Source of the DNA: Sarocladium kiliense | Lineage: Eukaryota; Ascomycota; Sordariomycetes; Hypocreales; Sarocladiaceae | Reading direction: 5' to 3' | Assembly (NCBI GenBank): GCA_030734395.1 | Contig: JAUZTG010000042.1 | Span: 1,426,001-1,490,000, forward strand | Length of the DNA stretch: 64,000 nt | In this document: positions 22,101-34,230 of the stretch, in pieces | How positions within the stretch are numbered: the first letter of the stretch is position 1 | Layout: each line of letters starts with the position of its first letter | Notes under the pieces: generated by a model | The model's input: the letters and a program-made list of their open reading frames with translations, nothing else | The model's database searches: none | What the model was told of the DNA's origin: nothing | Translations under genes and position numbers: made by a program

Positions 22101-25100
22101 AGGGTATCTGGCCTCGATGGGAACCTCGGTGACAGCTGCAGACCCAAGAAAGGAGACTGCATGGAAGCTGTGTGGAAGCATCAAAAACCGGGGACAGGGG
22201 CGTGCGTGAGACAGAGCAAGCTGCAAAGGGACCGTCGAAGTTCAGGAGAAGATGAAGAGGTGCGTGCGCCATACAATTGTCCACACTGTGCAAGGCGCCG
22301 AATGTAGAAGCTCCAGGCAACAACAACGCTGAAGGCAGGGCCCTCAGGCAGCGACTGGCGGTCCACCCCTGGCACAAGCCTCGGTCCTGTGAAATATTTG
22401 CACTGTGGTTTCTGCACAAGCCACCCCCAGCACCCACTCTCAATTCGGCTACAGTATCACGATCGACAGACACCGAGAGGACACCTGGGGTTCCTGAGTG
22501 TTGATGCCTGCACACTTACGGCGAGAACTTTGCGAGGAGCACCATCAGCATCCCTCAGCTCCAGCAGTTGCTTCGGTGGGTGATCTGGGCCGAGCGCTGA
22601 CGCCTCCTCGTGTGCTGTCGAAGGCACTGTTTCTTCAATGTCTCGGGCAGGATGGCGTGTTGCACGCTTCCTCCAACCTCCAGCCTGGGCTCGTCTCCTG
22701 AATCCTGATCCGCCGTCCCTGTCACACGTGCAGCCCGCTGCAAAGCCCGCAGGAACAGGACCCGTTTGCCCACCTGTCCCGCCTAAATTGGTCTCCAGTT
22801 CCTGCATTAGTCTCCATCGGGGAGGAAGCCATGGACGGGCACCCAGGAGCCGGAGATCAGCTTGAAACACTGGCAATCTTGTCCGCCTCGTCTGCCTGGA
22901 CGGGTAGGGTGTGCTTCCTGGCGAGAGCGTCATCTCCTGCACGCGACAGGGTTACACGTTCAATACTCGTTCGCTAACCAAACCTACAGGTTTCCCCAAC
23001 TCCCAAACCACGCGAGCTCTGTTGTACGCGAGCGCTACACAGTCCTCGGCTGTTTCTGACGTTTCGCTGTGACGCAAGCTAAGGTATCTAGACGATCTGG
23101 GAAGACTTCCAGCTGGAGAGTAACACGCTCTTGTGGTACCGTAGGACAGGCTCTGGCGAGATCGAAGTCAGAGCTAACTCCACAGATACATGACCCGTCA
23201 ACAAGGACAAGTCAGGAGGCGGAAGGCAACTTCAACTTTCCGTGTTCCTGGTCTCTGGTGATTCAGTTTCCTCACGCTGAAAAAGGGCCGTTGGCCAGGT
23301 GGTGGCTGACCAGTACCGGGACCATCCCCGTGAAACCAGGCTTGGGATTACAGGTGGAGTATCATGGTGGCAAGGATTCACAACGTGGCAATGTTGAATT
23401 CTAGACGCTGCGCGTGGCGCAAGACGGACGAGCGAGAGCAAACAGCTTGGGCCCATCCTAATGGAACTCAATACTTGAAGATGATCAGGGGGTTTTGATT
23501 GCGTGCGTGTCCTTCGTGATGATCTTGCTGGAGGATGATAGATCTACGGTTGTGCCTTGGGCACGGTCTTCCTGCGAGTCAAGCAGCGGTCACTTGCTAA
23601 CACACCATTTTGAGTCAGTCCAATTCCGGATCGGTCAACATTGTCCCGGATAGGGTTCCCTGCTGGAGCCTGGAGATTCAGCGTCCGTGAAGCTGTGGAT
23701 TGTACTCTGTGCTGTCTAAGAACGGGCACCTAACGTCAGACGGAGCTAGAGGCGCCTTGGGAAAGATAATCTTCTCTGGCTCCCTCTCCACCCCCTGGTA
23801 CCCCTGGCAGCACGCCAGTCTGTCGGTGCCGGAGGGGCCTCCTTGTTAGGATCTGGGAGTGAGTAACCGGGGAAGGCATCCGCCGCATTGCCAATCTTAA
23901 AATTTTTCCCTCCTGAGGCAGCCTGAGGGTCGTCATTTCGCGGGCAAACGGGCTTGTCTGAGCAACGGCCAGGGCAGGCTTCTGGAAGCTTTCGCTGTCA
24001 AAATGGGACAGGAATCGTCACAACTATGCAACCAGCGAGGATTGGAGAAGGCATTACATGGCTGCAGTGCGTAGCGCAGGAGTCATATACACGGTCTCAC
24101 ATTCATGGACAACAAATGCATGATGAGCTCATGGCTTGGCTGTACATATGCCTCCACCACGTCGGACCGCTGGACCCTGATGAAGGTTGCATACTGGAGA
24201 CGCGAGCGGCAAGTCTGGGGCAGGAGCCGGGAGCCGAATGTCATGAGTCCCGACTTTCCGAAGACGAATTTCGCCCTTGCTAAGAGAGTAACCCACCTTG
24301 CTGTGCTGCCAGTGTTTGACGTTAAGGGAAGGCTGTGCACACTGTGCCAGAAGTATTCAACATGGTCATCTTCATGAACCGCGGGAATCATCTCGACGGT
24401 ACGGAGGTAAAATGCGACTTTTTTTTGGCCTGCCAATGCACTGTCAGTCAACACGCCTAGAGCACCATGGTAAACGCAGTAGGCAGCTAGACAAATCGTA
24501 CTCAAACTCGAGGCGTCTGACCTACGGTAGGCTGTAATAGATGAAATATTGGAAGCCGTGTGTGAGCATCCTCACGAGCGGCTGTGTAGATGAAGGCCAA
24601 CTTCATCAATGAATACCCAAATAAGTGATATTCAAGCGTCCAAACCGACACATTGCCTTTTGCAGATACTCCACGAATTCCAAGAGACAAACCACTAGAC
24701 GGAGGTTATGTAGGGTAGGTGGCCGTCTGAGGTCGCGCCGAGAAGCGCAGCCTCAGATAGTTTAGTACTGCTCTTGTGCTAGTAATCAGGCTTGTCGATA
24801 CTTTGATGTGCGATTGACAATGTCTGTCAATTAGGCTCATGTACGGAGGTGTGATAAGTATAATCGACAGTACGGGTAACCTCGTGGCCTTCACCGACGT
24901 AACCCCACCCCCACTCGGTGCCGTCAGCTCCTCCCATCACTACATCCCAGCCTTGAACCCCACTGCCACAGCTGCGGCACTGACGCAGCTCTCTCACCTC
25001 CACGACTCGCCATCTCGACACCTTCCTGCCACCACTACGTCCGCCCTTACCACCTCTATTGTGCTACCTCGATCCACCATACCGAAGCTGCAGCAGCGCT

Positions 25101-25127
25101 CCTCGCCGTCGGCGAAGCACCGCCAAT
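19172..25127. other. Gene-poor region, right part
   Basis: Nothing recognisable as a gene in about 6 kb. Scattered short ORFs on both strands lack family features and overlap each other in several frames. A G-run cluster lies at 19,282-19,315. The last 300 bases form the leader of the Arc16 gene. Confidence 0.45.
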
Positions 25128-25863
25128 ATGTCCATCATCCAGCAACACTCGAACGCCACGCTCAGCGACAACTGGCGCACCATCAACATTGACGCCCTCA
25201 CCGAGGACTCCAGCGTCAACTTCGACACTTCTACCCTTTGTCCGCCGCAGCCGGAGATCACCGAAGCCGATGTGAGGGGAATTTCCGGTCAGGTTAGGCA
25301 GCTGCTGAGGGGCGGCGATACCGAAGGCGCTTTGAGGGGTTGCCTCGAGACACCGGTCTATAACGGAACAAATGCTGCAAAGGTGAGGAAATGCTGCATG
25401 ATACGTTCGATTAGGAGGTGGTGTGTTGCTGACAATTGGCCCCTTGGCATAGGATGCGCATCTGCAAACGATTGTGGAGGTTCTCCAGTCCATCAAGGCC
25501 AGCGAGATGAGCCCGCTCCTGAAGGGCATCTACGGCTCCCAAGGCGGCAGTGAATGCCTTGACGTCTTGATGAAGTACATGTCAGTATTCTGGTATCTCA
25601 AGGGTGTGTTTTCTGTAATGCTGACTGCAAATAGCTACAAGGGCATGGCAGCGAGCCATTCCAAGGGCGCAACCTCCCGCACACCGAGCAAGATGACCCC
25701 CGAGTCGACAGGTGGCTTTAGCCAGATGGGCGGGCGACCGGCCGGTACGAGCGAGCCGGCTACAGCGGCGATGAGTGTCCTGCTGAGCTGGCACGAGAAA
25801 GTGGTTGAGGTTGCTGGACTGGGTTGCATTGGACGAACGATGACGGACTGGCGGAGGGTGTAG
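25128..25863 (+). CDS. ARC15: Arp2/3 complex subunit 5 (p16-Arc)
   Basis: Subunit of the Arp2/3 complex, which nucleates branched actin at endocytic sites. Exons 25128-25382, 25453-25580 and 25635-25863 give 203 residues. The start MSIIQQHSNATLSDNWRTI and segments DNTEGALR-like (GGDTEGALRGCLE), DVLMKYIYKGMA and LLSWHEKVVEVAGLGCIGR with a Thr-Asp end fit the ARPC5 family. A low-complexity Ser/Thr/Gly insert (about residues 135-170) lies before the C-terminal helix and is larger than in yeast. The gene is convergent with the methyltransferase gene, with 130 bases between stops. Confidence 0.93.
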
Positions 25864-25993
25864 ATAGGATGTAAGGAACGTTTGGCGCTGGATGACAGAG
25901 AGGGGTTTTCGTTGCAACATAGATACTATCGCCAAAAAGAATTTGAGCATTTGACTTCTATTACAGTATCTATACAAGCTTATAGACCATTGT

Positions 25994-27126
25994 TCATTTG
26001 GTCTCCAACAGGTCCTTGAGATTGAGCTCTCCGCTGCCTCTGGCCAACGGTTTCGGCTGGTTCTCTCCCTCGCGCCATCCAATCATGTAAATGATTCGGA
26101 ACGTGGCAGGGATAGACCCGTCCTCGTTCCCGTGAAGCTCGCGATAGATGCCTTCAGCGGCAAGGAGCACATCTCGCTGTATGGGGCCCATCTCTCTGCC
26201 CAGCACAGCATTGCCCTCACCCATAGACTGCAAATCCTGCATCAAGGCAAATGTGTCTGGGTAGTCCACGATGATGTCGTCGATATCCACAGTCAACATC
26301 TTGAAGCCGGCCTTCTGTAGGAGGTTGCCAACGTCCCGAACATCGGCCAGAGGCGAGACATGTGGAGAGATACCACCCCTACGCTCCTGTTCGGCAAGTT
26401 GGAGAGAAGTTCGAAGTTCGTAGAGGGTATCGCCGCCCAGCATTGCGCCGATAAAGGGAGAGTCGGGTTTGAGGATATGGTTGATCTGAGTCAGGGCACC
26501 CGGGAGATCGTTGATCCAGTGCATGCTGAGAGAGCTCATGACGAGATCGAAGCTCTCTGGCTCGTATGGAAGCGTCTCCTCGTCATCTATGACATGGCGT
26601 GTGATATTGATCTTCTTGTTGAACGGTTCATCAGCATCGCGGAACAGCAGCTTCTCAGATGAGTCGGCCGCAACGAGGTCTGTGATGCGGGTTGAGAGAG
26701 GTTCGGATACGGCGGTTTCGGGATTAGGATCGGGATTTTCGCGGACCAAAGCGCGCGCGAGATTGCATGAGTTGGCGCCGTAGTCCAGGACTCGAGGAAA
26801 GTGTCGATTAATGTCCTGTAGCAATCAGTGTTCAGTTCAGATCTGGGTGAGGATATGGAATCAGAACGAACCAGCAACCGTTCTGACAGCCGAATCGCTA
26901 CTTCGTCTTTGAGATAGTCTGTCTGGCGACTCTCCTCAACATCTGAAGCGGCGCGCTCCTTCTGCATCCATTTCGTGCGGCGATTGAAGACTTGGAAGCG
27001 AGGCGCACCTGGTGCTTGGACGGCGTAGGCTCGTCTTTGGATTGGTCGAAGAGGGCGAGAGATTGGCGCAGCTGACCTAGGCAGGCTGCTGCCAGCTCGA
27101 CAGACGGGTCGCATGCATGCTGACAT
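25994..27126 (-). CDS. NDUFAF5-like mitochondrial methyltransferase, complex I assembly
   Basis: SAM-dependent protein related to NDUFAF5, which hydroxylates an Arg of a complex I subunit during early assembly in the mitochondrial matrix. Exons 26872-27126 and 25994-26815 give 358 residues. The first 40 residues are rich in Arg, Ser and Pro without acidic residues and look like a mitochondrial presequence. A second in-frame Met four codons on (27,114) could also start. FNRRTKWMQKERAA, LPYEPESFDLVMSSLSMHWIND and IGAMLGGDTLYELR are typical. SAM motif I reads VLDYGANSCN rather than the usual GxGxG. The gene is divergent from AP-2 alpha with 716 bases between starts. Confidence 0.88.
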
Positions 27127-27842
27127 TACATCGCAGGTCGCTGGAGACCTGGGAACGTCAATGGCAATTGTGTGTTGGGTGCTTCTAGTTGCGACAAAAT
27201 CGATGACATGCGAGCTGCAGAAGCGTGCACAATCGACAAGAGCTTCAACCCACTTCGGCTCGTGCCGCACGGACCATTGGTCATCGAGGACGACAGTGGC
27301 TGCCCCGCTGCAAACAAGCCTCTTCAGGGGGTCTGGGCTGAGCAACTGGGGTTTGTTAGGGCACCTGGTCGTCCAATCTTAGGGGAACTTGAACCCCTCA
27401 ACTTTCGACCTCCCAACGACGATCCAGAGCCGTCCGACTCTGCTTGCTTTCGACGCTCGACCCTGTAGGCGACTTGGACGTGCGACATCCTCCACGGTGC
27501 ATAGCTGTGGCACCAAAACAAAGAGGACTTGGGCAACGTCATCTCCCTCGGGGGTACGCGAGTAGACTCGACGGCGAGCCGCACCATCCGACTTCAAGTA
27601 CTGCCGTCACCCGCGACCTCGACTCTCCCAATTACCCACCTCACGATCACCCGACGACATTCGATGCCGGTCGCCGCTTGACTTCGGCTTGACCCGCATC
27701 GCTAGAGTATGCACGTCAAAGTATAGGCGATCGATCTTCACTGCGAAGCATATAGAACACATCCAAAGACCATCGAGGTCAACCTGACCATCATCAATAC
27801 CCCTTTTTCCACCAGGGTTCGCTAGACGCCCGCTCGCCCAAC
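27127..27842. other. Divergent promoter region
   Basis: Shared upstream region of the NDUFAF5-like gene (-) and AP-2 alpha (+). No gene is seen; ORFs here are short and overlapping. Confidence 0.55.
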
Positions 27843-30800
27843 ATGTCGTCCGGACCACCAGGCTTCCTGGGCCGCTCTAGCAGCAGCAACTCGAACATGC
27901 GCGGCCTGGTCCAGTTCATTGCCGATTTGCGCAATGCCCGTGCCCGTGAGCTCGAGGAGAAGCGCATCAACAAGGAGCTGGCCAATATCCGACAAAAGTT
28001 CAAAGATGGTAGCCTGAGCGGCTATCACCGGAAGAAGTATGTCTGCAAGCTGTTGTACATCTACATTCTGGGTTGGGACGTCGATTTCGGGCACCTTGAG
28101 GCTGTGAATCTGATCTCAGCTGGCAAGTACTCGGAGAAGCAGATTGGCTACTTGGCCATGACGCTGTTCCTGCATGAGAAACATGAGCTGCTGCACTTAG
28201 TCGTCAACAGCATTCGGAAGGACCTCCTTGACCACAATGAGCTGTTCAACAGCCTGGCATTGCACGCCATTGCCAATGTTGGAGGAAGGGAAATGGGTGA
28301 GGCTTTGAGCGGTGAAGTGCACCGCCTACTCATCTCTCCGTGAGCTAGCCAGTCTACCTTGTCTACCTGCAAATAACTGACCATCGAAGGACATCGAAAT
28401 CATTCGTCAAGAAGAAAGCTGCCCTCACACTGCTGCGCCTATACCGCAAGCATCCCGACATCGTTTCGCCACAATGGACTGAGCGCATAATTCACCTCAT
28501 GGACGATGCTGATCTGGGTGTGGCACTGTCGGTGACGTCTCTTGTTATGACATTGGCACAAGACAACCTGGAGCAGTACAAGGGGGCTCATGCCAAGGCA
28601 GCGGCTCGTTTGAAACGGATCGTTATTGACGGCGAGTACACGACCGATTACCTATACTACAAGGTCCCGTGCCCTTGGCTCCAAGTCAAGCTTCTGAGAT
28701 TGTTGCAATACTTCCCCCCGTCAGGTTTGTGACTTGTTTCCTCTCCTATTTTTCAATAAACTAACGTCTTGCTTTCTAGAGGACACTCACGTGAGAGACA
28801 TGATCAGGGAATCCCTCCAGAAGATCTTGAATCTTGCTATGGATACTAGCAAGAACGTGCAGCAGAACAATGCCCAGAATGCGGTGTTATTTGAGGCTAT
28901 CAACCTCATCATTCACCTCGACACTGAAGTCTCTTTGATGAAACAGGTCTCGACCAGACTCGGCCGCTTCATCCAAAGCCGAGAGACGAATGTGCGTTAC
29001 CTGGGCCTCGAAGCCATGACACATTTGGCTGCACGCGCCGAGACATTGGAGCCCATCAAGCAGCACCAAGACATCATCATTGGTTCCCTGAAAGACCGAG
29101 ACATCAGCGTTCGCCGCAAAGGTCTTGATCTACTTTACAGCATGTGCGATTCGTCAAATGCCCAAGTTGTGGTGGGCGAGCTTATGCATTATCTTCAGAA
29201 CGCCGACTTTGCTATTCGCGAAGAGATGGTCTTGAAGATCGCAATCTTGACGGAGAAGTATGCCACTGACGTGCAGTGGTACGTGGACGTCTCCCTGCGA
29301 CTCATTGCTATGGCCGGCGATCACGTTAGCGACGAGGTCTGGCAAAGAGTCATCCAGATTGTCACAAATAACGAGGAGCTGCAAGTTTACGCCGCGCAAA
29401 ATGCGCTTCAGTACGTGAAGTCAGATCACTGTCACGAGACACTGGTCAAGATCGGTGCGTATATCTTGGGAGAATTTGGTCACCTGGTTGCCGATCAGCC
29501 AAAGTGCAGTCCTATCGAACAGTATATGGCTTTGCAAGGCAAGCTCTCTGCTTGTTCCTCAAGTACTCGAGCGATGATTCTCTCGTGCTTCGTCAAATTT
29601 GTCAACCTGTTCCCGGAGATCAAACCACAGCTTCTTCACACATTCGAAGTTTACACGCACACTCTTGATTCCGAGATGCAGCAAAGAGCATGCGAGTATC
29701 TGGCCCTCGTTAACATGCCCACGGATGATCTACTGCGGACGGTGTGCGACGAAATGCCGCCTTTCCCAGAGCGACAGTCTGCTTTGTTGTCTCGCCTCCA
29801 CCAGAAGCACGCAAATACAAGCGACCGGAGGACATGGGTCGTCGGTGGCAAAGCTGCCAACACAAATGCCGCTGAACTCAGTATGGCGAAGAATAACGGG
29901 AGCTTGCAACGGACTTTCAGTTCCGGTGCTGCTGATGGCAAGGCGCCGAACGGCGCCAACGGTACAAACGGGCATAGCGATGGTGCTTCGGACCTGGCTG
30001 GTCTGGACATGAACGCTCCTTCAGCGGCAGAGCCTAAGATGCTCAAGCCAGTGAACCTTGCCAGTGCAGCGCATCTTTCGCCAGGCTGGGAAAGGGGATA
30101 CAACCGGCTCATGCTCAAACCAGATGGTGTCTTGTATGAGGATGGCCAGATCCAGGTTGGCATTCGCTCAGAGTACAGAGGGCAAATGGCCTGTGTTATC
30201 GGATACTTCAAGAACAAGAGCCCGACTGCAATGAGCTCCTTCACGACAACGATCGACCTTGATGAAAGCGAGAAGGGTAAGCTGACCTGGGACACCAAGA
30301 CTCTACCAGACAGCACTATCGCAATTGGCTCGCAGGGCCAACAGGTGATTATGTTCGAGGCAAAGAAAGTGTTTGAGAAGAGCCCAACCATGAGGATAAG
30401 TTACCTGGCCGGTGCGCTCCAGTCGATCACGCTCAAGCTTCCAGTGGCTCTGCACAAGTTCATGGACCCGGCTGAGCTATCGGCCGAGGACTTCTTCAAG
30501 AGGTGGAAGCAGATCGGTGGACCGCCGCGGGAGGCACAAGCCATCTTCGGTCTGAGTTCCGCTGGAAAGCATGCGGAACGGGAGATCACAGAGACGCTTG
30601 TTTCACGGACTGTCGATGGCTTCCGATGGAAGCTCTTGGATATGGTTGATCCGAACCCGAAGAATGTCGTTGGAGCAAGCGTGCTTCACACATCCGAGGG
30701 TGGCAAGTTCGGCTGCCTCATGAGGCTGGAGCCGAATTATGGTACTCAGGTAAGTCGAATCAAAGCTTGGAAAGCTCTTGATTCAGCAATTGAACTGACC

Positions 30801-30985
30801 TCGTGTCCCAGATGATCCGCCTTACTATTCGCGCCACAGACGACGCAGTCGCGCCCATACTCCTCAAGATGATGCAGGACAAGATTGCGGCGGGCACATC
30901 AACACACATTTCGACTCCAGACGCCTCCGAGCAGCCCTCGAGGCAGGACATCTCGGACGCTTTCGCCAATGTTATGGTGCTCTAG
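27843..30985 (+). CDS. AP-2 complex subunit alpha (alpha-adaptin)
   Basis: Large subunit of the AP-2 clathrin adaptor at the plasma membrane; binds PIP2, cargo and endocytic accessory proteins. Exons 27843-28339, 28390-28724, 28780-30749 and 30812-30985 give 991 residues. The N-terminal trunk (about 1-610) has MRGLVQFIADLRNARARELEEKRINKELANIR and YVCKLLYIYILGWDVDFGHLEAVNL, which separate alpha-adaptin from gamma and delta. A Gly/Asn/Ser-rich hinge (about 640-700) precedes the ear (700-991), which has the FFKRWKQIGGPPREAQAIF platform segment. Length is normal for the family. A guanine-rich motif lies just past the stop. Confidence 0.95.
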
Positions 30986-31024
30986 TGAAGCGTCTGGGTA
31001 GCTGGCTTGGTTCCTTGTTCCTAC

Positions 31025-31043
31025 GGGAGGGAGGAAGGGAGGG
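31025..31043 (+). promoter_or_regulatory. G-quadruplex motif in the AP-2 alpha 3' UTR
   Basis: Four GGG runs with loops of 1, 5 and 1 bases, starting 40 bases after the stop codon and in the mRNA sense. Confidence 0.5.
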
Positions 31044-31437
31044 AGGACGTTTGTCTGTTTGGTCATGCATGGAGAGCAGCACTAATTGGGCGTTTTTGGT
31101 GAAAAGCAATGATCATGTTGACAGGGCTTTTCCGGCCTTGCGATATCCTTGCCCTCTCTTGTGAGGAAATGATTGTTTGGGTCATGTTTTGCGAGTCTGG
31201 AATGGTTCAATCGAAGTGATGGCAGGCGAGCATATAGTTTGTCAGCCGCACGTTGGCTGGTCTATCGTGAGCGTCGCGCTGTCCTTGCATAAGCTTGAGA
31301 AGCATATCTCCATAGATAATTGTCCACAGCAAGTAGCTGGACTGCCTTTTGATGTGCACCCGGCTTCCACTACAGTCGACATGTCGCCCTGCGAAGATCA
31401 TCTCACATTGTTGAAGGAAGCTAAGAATCACAATAAA

Positions 31438-31485
31438 GAATAGAAACCAGAATAGGGTCAAGAATAGTGACTAGAATAGAAAGTG
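31438..31485 (+). repeat. 12-bp-period GAATAG repeat, cluster B (clearest copy)
   Basis: GAATAG occurs four times at exact 12-base steps: 31,438, 31,450, 31,462 and 31,474. The six bases between are variable. Confidence 0.8.
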
Positions 31486-31895
31486 TTGATTGAAGAAGGT
31501 CAGAGAACTAAAGAAAAGGTATAGTCAGGCACAACAACAGCGCAAATGCATTCCTCATGACCATGAGCTACTACTCCGTATAACAGGGAGCTCTCGTTAA
31601 GGCAAATCTATTTTTACCTCAAACGGCAGGATCACGTGATCAGATGACCATCATCAGTGAGCGACAGAAACGCCGGCAGCAACTTCTACAGATTACATAC
31701 TATTAGACCCCCAGGACGCGAATCCTTGAGTGTAAGGAATTGCATATTTTCTCGGGTCCTGTAAGCTATCCTAGTCCTGGCACGAAGTCTCGGGCTGCTT
31801 AGGCATTGCAATGCATGGACGATACGCGCAGGCTACTCATGTCCCGACCCTCGCGTGCGCCTAGGCCCAGGCACGGTTAGCAACCTGCGGCCAAC

Positions 31896-34002
31896 ATGGC
31901 GACAACATCATCATCATCACCCCAAGTCGGCTCCTTCGAGGTGGATATGCCCGCAGCCGAACTTACGGGGCCCCGGACGTTACCTCCTCGCCAGGTCACT
32001 GCCGCTACCATTGAGGATGCCTACGTCCAGTTCATCGTCTACTGTAACCCTGCTCTGCCTAACAAGGCAGACATCGCAAGCTTACGAGAGAGTTTTCGAA
32101 CGCCTCCAAGAAGTGGTGGCAAGGCCTTTGATCCCTTTGCTATTTTTGAACTCGTGCGACAGTTCTATACAAAGGAAATTAAGACATGGGCAGAGCTGAC
32201 TATGAAGCTCGGGGTTGAGCCTCCGGACCTATCTAAAGATGAGAGCTCGCAGAAAGTTGCGCAATACGGCGTCAGGTTAAAGGTAAGATTTTTCCGTTTA
32301 TATAATTACTAAGCTGATCGCTAACCAAGGGCAGAAATGGATGAACTCGATGCACGTCAAAGCATTCTTCGAGTACCTCATGAATATCCCAAATGAGTAC
32401 TGGACCCAGATCCCCAAAGGCTCGGATCCTCTTGGGGAGCCGTTCCGTGAAGGTGTTGCAGTTGAAGACGACATGGCATTGCGTGCATTACTGCCTCACA
32501 TTCGACCAAAAAGGGGACGCAAAAGGCCTGAAGACGATGACCAACCTTTCACTCCGGTCCAGCGACCTCGATTATCACCAGCGTCCGGGATTGACGAGAC
32601 TCGCACCCCAGCAACACAGCCCTGGATGGGTAACACAGATAGTACACACCTAAATCCTCATTCAGAAGGCCCGAGATCTGCGATTCCGCCTTGGGGTGCT
32701 ACTGATGCAGCTCAGAGGCCATTTGCGCAATGGCCACAATCAGCCATCACGCCGACGACCCGGGGTCCATTCTGGGATGACCCAAATGAGCCTCGTTCTG
32801 CCATTACACCCTCCAAACTTAAGCCAAGTCAGAGGCGGGGTGTAAAGAATGTGTCCTCAGCATGGAAAACAGGTCCTGAATCGAACGGCAAGACGAGGGG
32901 AAGGCCACCGATAAATCGGACGCCGATTGATGGCCAGAGCTTTTCTTCGGCGACATGGCCGTCGAATCAACAGACTACAGGATCTAGCACGCCTCTGAAC
33001 TCCTTGCCTCCAGATCAGAGCATATCATCGAGTGAAACTACAGCGCCTGCTCCGACAATGGCACAATATGCCTCCATAGAGCCTGAGAGACGGACTTCTG
33101 CCTCAGGTCAAGTTCCTACTATGCAGCAGGACGGCCCCAGGCCAGCACGGCCAAGCATATCATTACAGGTCCCTCAAAGACCTCCCAGCTCCGTGAGATT
33201 AGCTAGTCCGCCTGCACCACCACCACCGCCTCAGTCTCACCCGCCTCAACCGCCTCCCGTGTTTATCAGTAATGGCGATCCAAATCTGGAAACGCCATCT
33301 ACTGAACCGCAGAACAAGTCAGCAGCATGGAACACTTGGGCAAGTGAGGCCATGGGCGCCTACGGAGATACCCAGTCAAATCGTCAGCCTCCTTCGATTA
33401 ACGGCACTGGGACGGGCACGGGAATGCCGGATTACTACTTCGAGAAGATTGAAGACCGCACGAACGTTGACTCAATCATGTCTTACTTCGTTCAAGCCGC
33501 CTTTGATGCCGACTGGTTTAATGCGGATGGCACACCCAGTGAGCGTGCTACCCTCGAAGAGGCTACCGCTATCGTGAATACAGCCCTTCAGACGATGTAT
33601 AAGTCCGCTACTTCGCCTCAGGTCTTTCTTATCAATCTTGCCGCTCTCGCAGGAGCTCGCCACCTCATGACCAAACGAGCGCGGTACGTACGCCGTGGTG
33701 GAGACGAGAACTTCCGCAACTATAGCTTTGAGTGGGAGTATCGGTTCGGGCATGTCCATGGAAAATTTACAATGATGCACAGAGTACCGAGGTCGATGTG
33801 GCCCATAGAGGAGCCACCACCAGTAGTGGCACCCGAGGAGAACCGCAACGGTGAAGGAGATGGAGAAGATAAAGACAAGGCGTCTATGTCAGCGGCGGAC
33901 TGGCAAAAGAAGTATGAGAACCTACTGGCGCAGGTGGAGAGGCAGAACAAGGATATGTGGGAGCTGAGAACAAGGGTGATGGGTTGGGGACGAGGCTTAT
34001 GA
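31896..34002 (+). CDS. ARS-binding protein 2 (Abp2 family)
   Basis: Nuclear protein of the fungal Abp2 family, named after the fission-yeast protein that binds replication origins. Exons 31896-32282 and 32335-34002 give 684 residues. The N-terminal domain (about 35-185) is well ordered: DAYVQFIVYCNPALP, DPFAIFELVRQFYTKEIKTWAELTMKLGVEPPD and WMNSMHVKAFFEYLMNIPNEYW. A basic cluster RPKRGRKR near 190 may be a nuclear signal. A long Pro/Ser/Thr/Gln-rich middle (about 200-490) is low-complexity. The C-terminal part has a second conserved block (DSIMSYFVQAAFDADWF, SFEWEYRFGHVHGKF) and ends in a coiled-coil-like stretch. Role at origins is known only from relatives. Confidence 0.82.
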
Positions 34003-34230
34003 AAGCCGATACAAACTTTGAACTGAATAGTGGCGTTTTGAGGTAGCGATCTTTGTATTTGTACGTGTGCTTCGCTGCACATCAGGCATTCAGGCGCATA
34101 CATGGATGGACTCTATTAGGGGATTACAGCTATAGTACATCAGGGTCTCAACTATCTGCTGTACATACTTCAATCAAGGACTCAATACCAAAAAAAGAAA
34201 AGAGGTAACATAAGATAGGAGCAAAAAAGA
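34003..34230. other. Intergenic, short
   Basis: 3' side of Abp2. It ends with six A at 34,223-34,228, which read as the T-run pol III terminator of the minus-strand tRNA copy. Confidence 0.5.

Larger units (their letters stand above)
30986..31895. other. Intergenic, with G-rich motif and 12-bp repeat
   Basis: No gene. It contains a quadruplex-type G motif at 31,025 and the best example of the 12-bp GAATAG repeat at 31,438-31,485. Confidence 0.6.

Noticed and set aside
24083..24505. 140-codon minus-strand ORF in the gene-poor region
   Set aside because: No family features and no clear splice context; overlapping ORFs on the other strand are equally long.
31413..31500. The 12-base GAATAG element as a coding repeat
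   Set aside because: Twelve is a multiple of three, but stop codons (TAG) recur in one frame in every unit and no ORF spans the clusters.
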